Below are positions 40,323-53,745 of a stretch of 64,000 nt of DNA, in pieces. This stretch comes from Astropecten irregularis (taxonomy: Eukaryota > Echinodermata > Asteroidea > Paxillosida > Astropectinidae): assembly GCA_963971285.1 (NCBI GenBank), contig OZ020255.1, forward strand, positions 15,706,931 to 15,770,930, given 5' to 3'. How positions within the stretch are numbered: position 1 is the stretch's first letter; the number at the start of each line of letters is the position of its first letter. The notes under the pieces are model-generated. The model saw only the letters and a list, made by a program, of their open reading frames with translations. It was not told the DNA's origin and ran no database searches. The position numbers and the translations under genes are program-made.

Positions 40323-42597
40323 ACAGAGTAATTGTCTGCAATACTATATGAAGTACTTTTGCACCTGTTTCCTAGTATGAACTGAAAATGTTTTAAATTC
40401 CATGGATGTACAAAGGACAAAGCAAACCAAGATGACAATGGTGCTTGTGTCCTTAAGCATGACAGTTGTTATTATCATTTCTCTTCACCAAGGTATACTG
40501 CACTTTCTGTAAATGCATGACAGTAAAAATGTCTAAAGTTGTCATAAAAAAAAACGTAATGTGGTTAGCCTTTTTTTTTTTACTTAAAATCATAATATTG
40601 AAGTTTCACAAGTTGAAGGTCTTCAAAACAGGAATTTCTGGGTAATCTGGCTGGCATACTGGTATTTCAAAGAATGAAACCATTTGTAATCCACCAGATC
40701 AAACTGCCTACCTTCCCCGCATGTATTTAAAGAAACCAAATCAACATTCTGTCCGACACTTCATTTCATATCACAAAATATGAAGGGAATATTTATTGTT
40801 TGAGTAAAAAAAAATTCCAGGTGTCATTTTGTGGTTAAGGCCGCAAAAAGCCAGGCTGTGGAGTCTGACCAATCAGCACATCACGAGGCTCAATCACACA
40901 TTCCAAACTGGCAACTTAAATGGTTATTTTTTCTGAGAATCACAGCGTGGCACGGATGGAGGCATAAACTTGGGGTGAGGGGACGTTACATCAACGTGAT
41001 GGCTCTGAAAGAGAGAGGAGTGGGGTAGCTGGGTATAGATTCTCAGGGCATAAGGGTAAAGTTTACTTGAACTTGACGATGGATCCGAGGATGGGATGAT
41101 GTATGAGTGATGAGACAAGATGTCAAACAGCCTGAGATAGTCAAAAGGTGTGGGTGCATACCCGGTACGTGAGCACTGTCCATAGGAAACATCAGCGCAT
41201 ACTAATACCGTCCTTTATGAATATTCATGAACTTGGAGATCGGTGGAGTGATGCTACGTAATATGCACGTTGTGTGACCACTCAGTGCTTCATTCCTTTG
41301 CTTGGCGTAGTAGTTGGCTGAGCATTTCATTCTTGCCTGAAGTTCCTTGGACTTGGTCCAACCTGACTGGGATAGTAAGTGCATGGACATCGTTTGCTGA
41401 TGATTTCTCTGGTCAAAGAGTCGCAAGGAGAACAGAGTCTCATCTCTACCTGTGCTACAGTTGTCACCATCGGAGCATCGTATCATCAGATTGTCATTTC
41501 TATGGATAGAACAACTTATCACTGATCAAACACGATCCTACTCGATGGGATAAAAACAAAACATGCCCTGTAGGTACTTCCACAGAGGACTCTGACACAC
41601 ACAAAACTGCCCGCTTATTCTCTCTCTCTTCATTGCGGAGGTGTTGACTGCAATTGACCTGACGGCTACAAAAACCAACAACGGAAGAAAACTGTCAAGC
41701 TAAACAGTCCCCATAAAATACTGTTACTCCTGCGTACACAGGTGCAGCGTCAATGTTGACCTTAGCCACTCCATTTTTATACAATTCCGTGGAAACCTTT
41801 TACAGCCAACCAGTAATAGTTTACACTACATGCACACCTTGTCTGGTGATCACCCTCACCAGTGAGTGAGAACTCTGGTCTCACGCAACGCTCGTAAATT
41901 CCTTAAACGTGGAAGTGTTCTACTTTTTGCCAAAACATTTCTGTCTTCAGTCAAACATTTTTAAACCTAGGAGCAAGTATCATGCCTCTAAAGATGTTCA
42001 TTTGTCTCTCTTTTCTGGAATTCTGATGTTGTCTACGTCTATTGAGTTCAAACGATCGACTCAACTGGTATGTGTTTCACTGCGAGTTGAGCACATGAGC
42101 AAAAGCATGTCAGACTGGTAAGAAAATAATTTCTTTGATTAGAAGAATTGTTCTTCAGTTTCAAATTGTAAAGTTTTGACTTGAAGTCATTTGAAGAATT
42201 TTGACCTTTTTTATGATTTCTTTATTTGTTTGAGGGATTTAGATAATCAACAGTTGCAGATCTTACTTTTAAGTCAGAACATATTCAGTATGAGTATAGT
42301 ATTAGTATAATTTATTACATTCAAAGTAATTCCTCGTTTAGACATTACATTAACGATGAGTTGGAATGATAATGAAAGCCATAACCTCCTGTCATGCATT
42401 CTGCATGATTAAAATATGACGTTAATAATAACTTCAAAGCAACCTTAATAATCTGAGCATCAATAGCCTTATCAGATATTGAAGAGAAAATAGAGGGGCA
42501 AAATGGTCCCCCCGGAGTCCCCCATAGACGGGATAATGAGGCACAGAAGTAGTTGCCCAACTCTTCTTGTTGACTCCACTTAATAGACCAAACTTAA

Positions 42598-42942
42598 AGG
42601 CACTATCATACTTTGGTAGGAAACCAAAACAGAAATGTTCAGAGATTTACGTATAACTTACAGGGTATAAAGATGGACCTGGTACAAGCATACCGATAAA
42701 TTTTATCTGCCTGAAATGCTGTATTTATCCAACAATTAGTAAAACAAAAGACAGAAAACAGTTTGATCTCCTAGATCAAAACCTCACAATTACTATTACC
42801 TTCGCATAACAATTTGTAAATTTTTCTCTGTTTTCTAATGTTTTTAACATTGATCAATTGAGCAATGATAAAAAGTTTGTTTTTTTATTTAATGACAAAA
42901 ACGCAGCTGTTCTATCAACTTTACCAAAGTATGATACTACCT
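42598..42942. mobile_element. MITE B, copy 5 (full)
   Basis: 345 bp with ends AGGCACTATCATACTTTGGT and ACCAAAGTATGATACTACCT. It is flanked on both sides by TTAA (42594-42597 and 42943-42946), the clearest target duplication of the family. Confidence 0.88.
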
Positions 42943-45900
42943 TTAAGCAGGTTAACAGGGGGGCTATTTTCTTCCCACGTATCTGTTTCGATATAAATTC
43001 AGTCCCACACCGTGCCAGTTTAAAAGATATACATCTACGAGGATTGTAATTAACCCACATGTATGGCCAGCCGCACAAACTGTGTTCGTTTATCCTATTT
43101 CAGACTTCCTATTAAAACTCAATTTGGCTTGTTTTCTTATCTGGTTTTGTAGATTCTCGGCAAATTCACTTAGGTCTGACAAATGGTCAAAGTCTAAAAT
43201 GGTGTCAAGGCATCAAGAGGTAATGGTTGGGTGGTTTGCACAGTTTGTGTGTATTACGCTACGTTCAATTCGGAGTTCAACACAAATCATGCTTCTGTTC
43301 AGTGCATGCCAATGCAACACATGTATGGATTAATTACTTAAACCCTTACTTTAGGACTGTACCATTCCACACCCATGAAATTCTATTATGCTTGGGCCCA
43401 ATTGCTTTTGATGGATTCTGTATATTGTTGTTATAGAATATCATTGTCTGGAGATTCAGCACATCAACGTATTGGATTAGATTACCGTACTGTCTTCTAC
43501 ACATTTTAATTTGTACCATACATCTACCATAATCTACCGAACTTCAAACTTTGTTCAAAGTTTTACTGGATTCCCGAAATTCCCGTAAACATTTAGAGAT
43601 TAGAAGATCGGGAGATTAAGGAAGATTCTGACTGGACATTGCATTTCGTCGCTCCTCCCCCTGACTAAAACAATGAAATAAAAATGGATTATGGCAGAGT
43701 CTGAAAAGTTTCAGATTTGGTTAGGGTTAATATCATGTATGTTGCCCAAATTGCCAGGCAAAAAAACATTTCATCCAGACTGACCTGAATTAACTTTCAT
43801 TGAGAAAAGGCACAAAATTACACGGGAGGTTTGGTGGGACTTTATGCAACCTTTTACTTCGGCATTTGAAAAGGTAAAATTGTCAGTTGATAGTCGGAAA
43901 TACCTGTATTTCATGAGCCGATTTCAGGCAAGCTTGTGTTGAATGTGTTATCATCTTGTGGACACTGCTGTAGCCAATAAAGTAGGTCACAATCCAGTAC
44001 TTAATATCTATGCATGTATACGCATTTAACGCGACGTCATCTCAAGTTGTATACCTCTGCCAACTTGTGTGCACTGATCTAGTTCTAGCTGGCCGTAGAA
44101 GGGAGATATATATATACATATATATATATACCGCCGTGAGTTCTGCAAAGGGGTGTTAAATGCACCCTAGTGAATGGAAAATGGGTCGTGCAAACACACA
44201 ACAAAAATTGGTAATATGCCACTTTGGGCTGATTACTGGGCTGTGACGAGATTTGGGATTATACAAAATGGGCCGTCACTCTCCACCACGTGGTGCCATA
44301 GACGCGAGCGACAGGTACACTGTACACCAAACACGCCGAAATGGGATTGAAAAAAAAAAAAGCGCATTGTGAAATACACATGTAGCGGAATTCTGTACTC
44401 GGTAAAACAACTGAGGCTTCACGCAAGGCTCAATGGGCTTCACCAACTGAGACAAATTAACCTCCAAAACCAGATACATGTTCCCCATGTTCTGTCCTTA
44501 TTTACCCTGACCTACTTATTCCATGGGAGGTGTTTTCTGGGTCCCACGTCGCATTGTTTTGATTTGGGTTTAGGAATTTCTACCGGAGAGCGTGCACTAT
44601 GTCATGGCTATTGTTATTACATGCATATCATGTAATAAAACACTATCAATCAAATTCTACAAAGCCCCATTTGATCAGGCTAATAAATAACAGGTTAGAC
44701 ACTGCAGGGTGTAAAAAGCAATCATATACTCTATCAACCTATTTATGACAATAACAAAATATCTTCCCTGGCCAAACGTTCTACAAATTTAAACAAATGC
44801 GAACAAAATGTAGACCAGTTCATCTACCCTACAAATCATAACATTGTCAAGTCATGAATGTAGAACAAAGGGAGAACAATAAGTCTTATTAAATCATTCC
44901 CTCCGAAATAAAACAAAAGAAAACAAACCATTCGAGCAACAGGTCAATGGGTCAACAGAATGATGGACTGTGATCAAATGACCAACAGCTTGACCAACTA
45001 GCAGACTGACCAACCAACAAATCCAAAGCAACTCAATGACATACAACTTGAACATTGTAGGTAGACAGCCAACCACCTGACCTACTTTTCTCTCTTACAA
45101 TGTTAAAAGAAAACCAAACAAATCATGTTATTGTTGACAAGCCTGTTTGAACATTCCCAATGTACTCATGACCATGAGAACTTAAACCGACTTAAACATT
45201 ATTAGCCTTGATTGCAGCTTTGACGGAAAAAAATCCTGAGGTTTTAATAAACCACAAACATCTGAGATAAGATGCCCTTCTTTTGTTTATTTTTTACTCA
45301 TTGTCTTAATTAATGAGTTAATTACATATTAGTCCATGTGAATGACTTCCCAATACAGGTATCGATCCAAAATGGACTTCACAGTCAAATGCCGAACATC
45401 AACTAATAAAAAGCAGTAATATGGCAGGCTGACCGTGGTTTGACCTAGTTTTCCCAATACATACACGTACGTCATTTCCCCATTCCGAGTAAGAACTCCC
45501 AATGGGCCTATGGATATAGGTTAGTAAAAAACCATTGTAACCAATACCCAATGTTACGTACCTACAGTATATAGGAATCTCCTTTGGTTGCACACATATT
45601 CTATGAAATGGCATCACGAAAGCTACGTTTTCTTGTACAACATGACATCATTTCCAAACTGATGACAACCACAACTTATTCTGTACTATAAAATACCCAC
45701 ACATTTCACAGATAAAAATCATTCTTCATCTTGTTTTACTGCTCATCACTTCAGATTTTCCTCCAGATTTTACTCCCTAGTCCAGAGTTGTGTAAAAAAT
45801 ATTTGTATCATGAGTTTCAGATCAAGTACATTGATTGTCTAATAGTCGATCTATTTCAACAACCATCAATGGTTGGAGTTTTACTGCTGCACCTAACTTA

Positions 45901-46062
45901 GCACCTGTAGATTCAAGACTATATCTATGGAATATTGCCACCTGCTATGAGGTTCAATGCACTCAATGTAAGTAAATATATGTGTGTCTATTATATGTAT
46001 GAATATGTGTACATTTCCACTGCTCTCTCCTATGATAGGTATGTTGTACTTGTTTCAAATTA

Positions 46063-46236
46063 TGATCATCAAATAACCACAAGGGAAACTGACTGAATTT
46101 TAAAGTCATTGAAAAGTGAACATAGAAGAATTGACTGGAGCGGGATTCGATCCGGCGACCTCCTGAATACCGTACAGGTGCTCTACTAACTGAGCCATCC
46201 AGCCCTAGGTTGGTGGTCACCCCGATAGTCAATGTT
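46063..46236 (-). repeat. tRNA-derived SINE, copy 2
   Basis: Minus-strand tRNA-like head with box A (TGGCTCAGTTAG) and box B (GGATCGAATCCC). The acceptor stem GGCTGGA/TCCAGTC pairs, and the anticodon stem is 4 of 5 pairs. Position 33 is C instead of the invariant T, so it is not a functional tRNA. The body ends GGTTATTTGATGATCA, as in copy 3. Confidence 0.85.
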
Positions 46237-46694
46237 TCAAATGATGTGTACATACACAGAAGTGCTTATCACTCAAAAGGTACTAACATCACTCCAATTA
46301 AATGTCGCATACACGAGTGATGAATCTAATCGTATGACGTTAATAGCACAAAATTACAGGAAGCAACATTTTAAACAAAGATCATCATAGACAAAAGTTT
46401 AGGGGTAAGTCGGGTAACCTACAAACAAAGGTACAGATAGTAGAATGTATCATCAGTAGATCATTGATTCATTCATTAAGCCCCCACCCCTGTGTAATTC
46501 TGATCAATCACTGCTGTGATTTACAGTGTATTTACAACATGCGTGCAAATGCGTAAATGCGTAATTGGTATGTGTAGTGTGGCGTAGGAGAGTAACATGT
46601 GTTCACTGCCCACGTGTGCAGTGGGAGGGGCTTACTAGATCAGTCTTCTAAGGGGGGGGCGGTGTCTTTTGGTAATGGCGGCCATCTAGACCCT

Positions 46695-46932
46695 GAGGCC
46701 AATTTTATAGAGCTGCTTAGCACAAAAATTCGCTAAGCACGACATTTCTGTCTTAGTAAAAACAGGATTAACAAGCAAATTTCTGTGTGTTGTGTATCAC
46801 TTGCAATTCTTTGGCTGTTGTTCGCTGACCATGAATATCGAATAGAAGTTTTAATGGTGGTCTGTTTTATAGGGCAAGCTATTTTTGTGCTAAGCAATTT
46901 TTTGTGCTAAGCAGCTCTATGAAATTGGCCCC
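46695..46932. mobile_element. MITE A, copy 7 (full)
   Basis: 238 bp with ends GAGGCCAATTTTATAGAGCT and AGCTCTATGAAATTGGCCCC. The body has GTGTTGTGTATCACTTGCAA and TTTGGCTGTTGTTCGCTGAC. Confidence 0.85.
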
Positions 46933-46979
46933 TGGTGGAGGAATCGGTTCCCATCTTTCAAATAGACCACTAGTTCTCC

Positions 46980-47090
46980 AGGGCTGGATTTCACAAAGCA
47001 CTTAAGATGAGTTGTTCAGTATCACCATAGTGATTTGTATTGTGACATCACAATGTTGCTTAGCAATTAAGATGAATTCAAACTTTAAGA
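46980..47090. mobile_element. GGATTTCA-type MITE, left part
   Basis: GGCTGGATTTCACAAAGCAC, GAGTTGTTCAGTATCACCAT and TTGTATTGTGACATCACAAT match the outer element at 5967-6226, here without the nested insertion. Confidence 0.7.
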
Positions 47091-48070
47091 TCAATCTCAG
47101 TGCAGAGTCAGGACAATCTAGGAGGATGACCTATTTATGTTATATGGGTTACCATGAAACTATGAGGGTACATTATCCATTCTTGAAACAGATACTGCAC
47201 AGTAAAACGGGGGTATCTGAATCACTCCATCAGATAGGTACAAGATTAGTGCCTAGCAATTCTCTTTGTAATAAATACATCTTCACTTATCCTACATATC
47301 CTAATCTCCTTCCTGTTACAATCAAGTGTACAGTGGTTTCTTATTTCAATTTAATCATCTCAACAAACAATGTGAATGATGGCCTCATGATGAAGTATTT
47401 GGATAGATAGATTGTACATGATCATGTGTATCTTTCTAGGACCAATGCTTAGGATAGAACAGGTGCATCAAATCATGGCCCAACCTGTTGAACTGACTCA
47501 TCTACTGACCCATTTCTGAAAGTGGATGGTCTCATTTTTAGTTTTTCCCACCAAACAATTCAAAAGGATACCCCATTAACACCGAACTGAAAAGAAGTAC
47601 AAGTACGTCCAACCTTCTCCAATATACTGTACAAACTGCAACCTTCCTTGCTCCACTAACCTCTATTACATCGCTGGCCCAGATCCCATCCAACCCAGTA
47701 CCTACACTGTACGTGTAAGCCTTGCCTGGTTAAACACGGATGGCTGATCAGCCGGTCTATTCAACGTCAATAGATAATCACTAACAGAGCAGAACGCATT
47801 CTGACGTCAAAAACAATTCCTATTGTTAGGGTCCCTTTTGGGTAAATTCCCACTCACAATGTAAAAAAAATGGAAGTAAGGACGTTGCACGTAAGCTAAT
47901 GTGTCAACAAAGAAACAAATGTGTCAGCCAGAAAAAAACTTGGCCCAAAAAGATTCTGACATCATGTTTGTACAACTTGATCTGGTTTATTTATTTATTT
48001 ATTTTTTGGGGAAGTTGGGCGAGTATATAGGGGAGGAGATGGATAACTAGGACTACATGTGCCCTTTTAA

Positions 48071-48235
48071 AATGAGAACTAGAACAAACTAGTAAAGCAT
48101 CACAAATAATGAGGACAATGAAGTTAGCAACTAGTTACAAGGGAATTACCAAGCACAAATGAAAACTAGATCAAACTAGTATGAAAGCATCATACAAAAA
48201 ATGAGGACAGCCTATAAGAAGCAAACTTATACGTG
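48071..48235. repeat. Two-unit imperfect tandem repeat
   Basis: Two copies of AATGAGAACTAGAACAAACT then AAAGCATCA..AAATAATGAG, about 90 bp apart, the second with small insertions. Confidence 0.7.
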
Positions 48236-49249
48236 GTTACAATAAAATCTTCCAACACAAAGAAGTATAGTTTGGAAATCATACAGGGATACGACCCATT
48301 TTGAGAGTGCAACTTCCTAGCAGAAGAAGGGGGGTGATTGTCAAAACTTGGAACACGCTTTCTAGGACGGTTATGAAAGTCACGAGACTCGTGGGTACAA
48401 GTGCGACAAAATGGGAACACTAAGCTCCTCCTACCAATGCAACAGTGCATTCAACAATATGCATCGGACTGCAGCGGCACTTGTGACTTAGGGCTTATTT
48501 TACATAATGATGATTCATTTGTGCTAAAAAATCATTGGTACTTGCACTATAGTATAGAAAATTCAAAGCGCCCTCACCACGTTCCGTATATGCGAGACAA
48601 CAAAGTGGAAAAAGTGGGGCATGAAGGCACGCCCCTTGTCCTGGTGATGGCCCATTTCATAGACATCGTTACCTAACAACAGTGGACAAAATGGGCCAAT
48701 GGCAGGGCCTGAAGCCCTCCCTATGTGGGTGGCTGGCCTCATGTTCAGTGGAGTGCAAATAAAGTTAGCGTGCAGAGAGAGAGGGAGCGTAGGCACCCCC
48801 AATCAGGACTATTTAAAAAGAATGAGCTTGTCCAAGTGCAGGTCACTTTGCTCGGTGCTGACAGACGAGTAACATCACCATTTATCACGTTATTAATGAC
48901 GGCGGTTACAGATTTAACCGTGTCAGTGTAACAAAGTGGTCACAGCCGTAGACGAAGACAACACGTTCCAATTGGATCCGACTTTGGTGCGTTCAATAAA
49001 CACACGTATGCTCCTTTTGAATACATGTTGATTTTCTGTCGTGTTGCAAATTTCACATAATCCGTCATCGCCGTCTCCAATCTTGGTTTTGTAAGTTACG
49101 ATGAATGTTCTGGAAATGTCTGAGAACTAACAGTGCCCAAAGCCAAAAACCAAATCTCAACCAGCTGAGCTTTAACGGCCCCACCGTAAAAAAAACAACA
49201 CACTTCAATGAGTTAATGAAGTTCTTTTGGCTGAATTTGTCCTCCTTAG

Positions 49250-49341
49250 ATGCAGTTTGGCCTGCAGTATTGAAGAACACACCGAGATCTGACATCCTTA
49301 GCTTCACTGAAGAGCCAAGAGAAAGCCCAGTAGTTGTCAAG
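49250..49341 (+). other. Candidate orphan coding exon
   Basis: 92 bp preceded by a pyrimidine-rich acceptor (TTTGTCCTCCTTAG) and followed by a consensus donor (AAG/GTAAGT). One frame is open and gives 30 codons after two bases of a split codon: AVWPAVLKNTPRSDILSFTE, then EPRESPVVVK. The other two frames contain stops or do not fit. I do not recognise the protein and no partner exon was identified nearby. Confidence 0.22.
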
Positions 49342-49954
49342 GTAAGTGATACCGTAATAGGAATTATCATAGGAAGTACTTCACACATATGCAATTACAT
49401 TTTATCAGGTGTACGAAGGATGAAAATTAGCAGTATAGGTGAACTGTGTTGACAAACCACGTAACTAACGAGTATAAGTTTACCGCATTGCAACTTTTCC
49501 TGTGTTAGTGAATCAGTACATGAAGTCTCCCATTTACTAGAATGTGTAGCTAAATGTTTAATCGTATACAAAACGCCATTTGCGGATATAAAAATGCCGT
49601 GCCCCCGTAGAACCAAGTCGCTGGACTGCTGCATAACTCATCATGTCTGGCTTCGGGCGGCTGTGCTGGCAAACATGAGCCCTTCCAAGCAAGTCAGAAA
49701 ACCCGTCTCTTTTATGCCCAATTCAGTTGTATGTGCTTGTTTTCAGAACAAACTTTCCTTATATGGAATAATCCTACACAACCACGTATACCATGTACAT
49801 GTACATACGTAGAGTAACGGTGTATGTATCGTATACATGTATTCAGCACAGGTTCCAGGTAGTAACACTATACATAGGCACAAAAATGTTGTGGGCATTC
49901 ATTCATGTAGCTACATGTACATTACTTCATACTGAAATCAATGATCTGTACTTA

Positions 49955-50296
49955 ATATCGTACTTTGGTAGCATACGGAAACAGAAAATCTTCACAGATT
50001 TAACTATAACTTTCAGGGTATAAAGATGGTGATGGAAGAAACTTACCCTCAAATTGTTTTCTGCATGAAATGCTATATTCATCCAGAAAAAGAGTCAAAC
50101 CTATTGATCAAAAACAATTTTTATCTTCAGAAGATCAAAAATCCTGTAAAAAAAAAAACATAGGCTTTTTCCACTGTTTTCTAAAAAAGTGGGCACCGTA
50201 TGGGACTGGGAACTTCACAGATGACTGTTGCTGTATCTGTCTTGATATTTTTGCCCACAAATCTGAATTTCTTTGACAAATTTTATGAAATTACCT
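49955..50296. mobile_element. MITE B, copy 6
   Basis: About 342 bp. The left end is degraded (ATATCGTACTTTGGTA). The interior has TTCACAGATTTAACTATAAC and GGGCACCGTATGGGACTGGG. The right end is ATTACCT then TTAA. Confidence 0.8.
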
Positions 50297-50752
50297 TTAA
50301 ATGTCACAGTATTGGTTCATAGTGTATATCAACAGGTGTAATTCATGAATGAAGTACATTCTTTTACTCATCTACCGTATCTTCATAGAAAAAAATGCAC
50401 ATTTTTATGCTGAAGTAGGAGAACAAAGTAAGCAATTTGTACACATGACTGCAACCAAAATCACACATTCCATCTGGTGAAATACGTAGGCTTTAATTAA
50501 ACAGGACAGACGCACGTCGATGCAATATCAGCCTTCTTAACCGTATAGTAGTAGTCTGGTCATGCTCCAAAAAACCATCCTAATTCTTTTACCATGACTT
50601 CATGTAGACCCACACACAGTATATACCTAAGGTAATTTTCACCCACTAACGCTCTAAGAAGTAATTATAAGCTGGGTCTAGTCTCAATAAGCGTGGCCAA
50701 TCATCTGACTTACTTTTGAACCCTTTGGGACATGTGTGGGCATGGGATATGG

Positions 50753-50790
50753 TATATATAAGAGGGGAAGGACACTTTGTTTCAGCACTC
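50753..50790 (+). promoter_or_regulatory. Core promoter: TATA box plus initiator
   Basis: TATATATAAG at 50753-50762 is followed by an initiator-like TTCAGCACTC. Its A at 50784 is 31 bp downstream of the TATA start, the expected distance for RNA polymerase II. The sequence downstream reads like a 5' UTR and ends in a consensus donor. It is the nearest strong promoter candidate upstream of the P450. A transposon promoter is the main alternative. Confidence 0.45.
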
Positions 50791-51075
50791 ATATATGATG
50801 CTGCTGCTGTAGCAAGAGGTACTTGCTCATAATCTCAAGGCGCGGGGAGCCTTGTTCTTTTTTAATAGCGCTGGTCGCTAAGAGTGCTGGTCGCTAAGTT
50901 TTACCGGTGCTGGATCACCTTGTATTCTACATACATCTATTTTTTTACCGTGATAAGGCGCAGGTCGCCTATTCTGCTACTTCTCTGTCATCGTCGTATT
51001 TTGATAATACTCCACAATATTGTACATTCTTTGGTCGGCTGTAATCTCCCAACTTCAAAACAAAATTTAACAACG
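50784..51075 (+). other. Candidate non-coding first exon (P450?)
   Basis: From the predicted start site to a strong donor, ACAACG/GTAAGT (GT at 51076). It is more GC-rich than its surroundings, with a repeated GCTGGTCGCTAAG. No initiator ATG begins a long frame. If spliced to the acceptor at 56373-56374 it would be the 5' UTR exon of the P450, with a 5.3-kb intron. The link is inferred. Confidence 0.35.
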
Positions 51076-53734
51076 GTAAGTTCCTACTTAATTATTTTAA
51101 TACATGTATGACTTATATTTCGACTGATTTTTCAAGAATGACATGAAAATTCTCTTTCCTTCGATACTGTATAAGTAAGAAAATTATGTCATATGTAGGG
51201 CCTTTTAAAAGGATTTGAAAGGTAAAGAAACAGGGGAGTTAAAAAACACTTGAGCCAGCAATACCACTCTGTTATAATTCATGAAAAGAAAACTAAACAT
51301 TAGTATCATTTTTCTGCTTTCAATATTCCGCTGCTGTACCATAACAACATTTACTGAGAAACCTCTCTTGTTGACTGGCAAATCTTTGTTTAGTTTAGCT
51401 TCCTGGGCAATTTACGGGTTACAGGGTCCTTGACATGAAATCGTTCTAAACTAGGCCATGTACTTTCCCTGTGGATACGTCTCTAAGTTTACAGTCTTCA
51501 CAGTGAATATATTCAATTTTCCATTCATTGAGGTACATTTACAGAGTGGGTATGAATGGAGGAAAAACCAACTTTGCCTATGGGGAATGCAAACAATCCG
51601 TCGGTCGGACAATAGGTGCGCGTAAATACCAGGGTATTGACTCGTGTGTCCTGACAGAAATCTACTGGCAATGTAGCACATTGTCGTGGGGGTGAAATTT
51701 TTTTTTTAAGGGGAACGAATTGCGAGGGTTACATTCATTCAATCAAAAACTAACAAACAGATTAAATGGTTAAAATAATTCATTGATGCCCATGAAAGGA
51801 GTGAAGTGTACAATTGATAGACATGTCTATGCAGGATTTGATGTGATACTCATGGACCAATCAGTTTGCATTTCTCATCAGTGGTAGACAAGTATTCTCA
51901 TCAGTCAAACATTGTTTGGAATCTGCAGGTTGGGGTTTTGTTTATAATACAGAAAAGTTACTTGAACTTCAAATTATGTACACTGACCAAAAATAATTTA
52001 AATTGAATTCTAACTAGGGGCATTTAACAGTCCAATCTAATTTCGAACCTACATGTAATGATTTTTAAAATGGAAGTTGTGAGAAAGGATTTAGTGGAGG
52101 ATCAGAGAACCAAAGTAAGATAAGGTGGCAAACATTGCAAAATATGCATCTGTTTGGAGAGTAGGGTGATAAATTCTGACCCTCTCATCAAGACTCCTAG
52201 ATCTGAATTATTGTGGCAGTCCAATCCTGCACCTATTCTGTACTGGATGGGGGAGTACAGGTACCGGTATTCTCTTTTACACACATGTCCTGTGCTTCCT
52301 CACTCTCACGCACAAAGGTTCAATCATTCTGAATGGTCCAGGTGCCTTTAAGTCTACCTGCTGAAGTTCCATGACCACACGTCTGCTGAACTCTTAAGGT
52401 GCAGCCTTGAATATTGACTGTAAATGTATTCAAGAGTGTTACTTAGAACTAGTATGCTAGAACCACAAGCCACTATTGATTAGAAAGCGCAGGAAACAAC
52501 CACCATTCAAATGTCCTTGCTTTATTGTTGAACAGTAAATGGATACAGATTCATCATCCTTGAAATTAAAGTGGAATTAGGTTTTCCATATTCATTTACT
52601 CATTAGCCAGTTAGCATCTGTGATGTTTTTTTTTTTAAACAAGTCTCAGAGCAATGAAGTTTTGGATATCATGTATAATCTATGTTTATGTGTAATGCAT
52701 GTCATTGCACCATGTATTCTTTATTTAATATTTCCTGTGATACAAAGTGTTTACAACTTAACCATGGGGTAGTGTAAAACAAAGCAAGTACAACTGTGGG
52801 ATATTCATTTTGCATATTCATGAGCAGCTTTGGCTACCAACGCAAACAGGAATGTACATACATTTTCACGTATACATGTACCCACAAACGTTTCCTGTAC
52901 CTACAAAAAAAATTGATTCGATATGAAAACAAAACAAAAACCAAATAGGTTCTTATCTTGCTGGCAGAATGGGGGTGTGAACAATGCAGCTATTATACCC
53001 CACATGAGGTCTACACTTGAAATCTAGAAGCAGGTGTTTAGGCTAGCAGGATCCTGATTGGCTAAATCACACAGACTATATGGTCCTATAGTGGGCCGGA
53101 CTCTAGGCAGCATTGCGTACTGGCTTGCTGGCAGGGTACCGGTTCCACGGCCTGGTCTCCCCACTGAGTGTATACTACATGTACTACCCCACAACGGTTA
53201 ACCAGTTATCAAGATAAGCTTATGATTTCCTGACTATATCGCAGAATGTGTGATGTGGATATGAAGAAGTGGCTGTTGTAGAGAGTACGTGTGTATGTGT
53301 GTACATGTACGTGAGTGTGGGTGCCCTTGGCCACAGTACAATCAGACAGCCTGTGATGATAGGCCAGCTTTGGAGTGTCACCCATCCAATCCCTCAAAGG
53401 TATACTCCGAGTCACTGAAACCGTTTAACTTCCAAAATATACACATACGTAACCTCCTTTACTATACACATGTATATACGTGCCATTCATTTGGCTAATT
53501 GAGTCACCTAAACACACCCCCCCTACTCCTCCACCTTCAGATCTAGAAAAAAAAAACCAGGGCATAAATGATACCCCAGTGACCCCCTTGAATACCTTAT
53601 AATCAGGAAGACCTAACTGCATGACCCAATTCACCCTAGTCAATGATCCAGAAACACCGAATCAAGGTAGTAGGAACAAAGGCAAGTTTAGTGTACGTGT
53701 AAAGTTGGGTTTGCGTGGACGGCCCGGTGGAGGG

Positions 53735-53745
53735 TATATAAATAG
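53735..53745 (+). promoter_or_regulatory. TATA-like site
   Basis: TATATAAATAG preceded by a GC-rich CGGCCCGGTGGAGG. This could be an alternative promoter for the P450 downstream. No clear initiator was seen. Confidence 0.25.

Larger units (their letters stand above)
30986..50700. other. Repeat-rich region, no gene recognised
   Basis: About 20 kb without a confidently recognised host exon. It should contain the upstream part of SMARCD (first exon and promoter) if that gene starts inside the window, but I could not identify it. It holds MITEs A, B, E and M, two tRNA-SINEs, poly-G, a minisatellite near 40.2 kb and one weak candidate exon at 49250-49341. The stretches 34-36.4, 39-40.2, 40.8-42.5, 43-46 and 50.3-50.7 kb show nothing else. 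Confidence 0.7.

Noticed and set aside
41202-41522. 106-codon minus-strand ORF
   Set aside because: No motif or similarity recognised and no supporting splice sites. Left as non-coding.
47012-47410. 132-codon plus-strand ORF
   Set aside because: It starts inside a MITE, has no recognisable domain or splice context, and its composition resembles AT-rich non-coding sequence.
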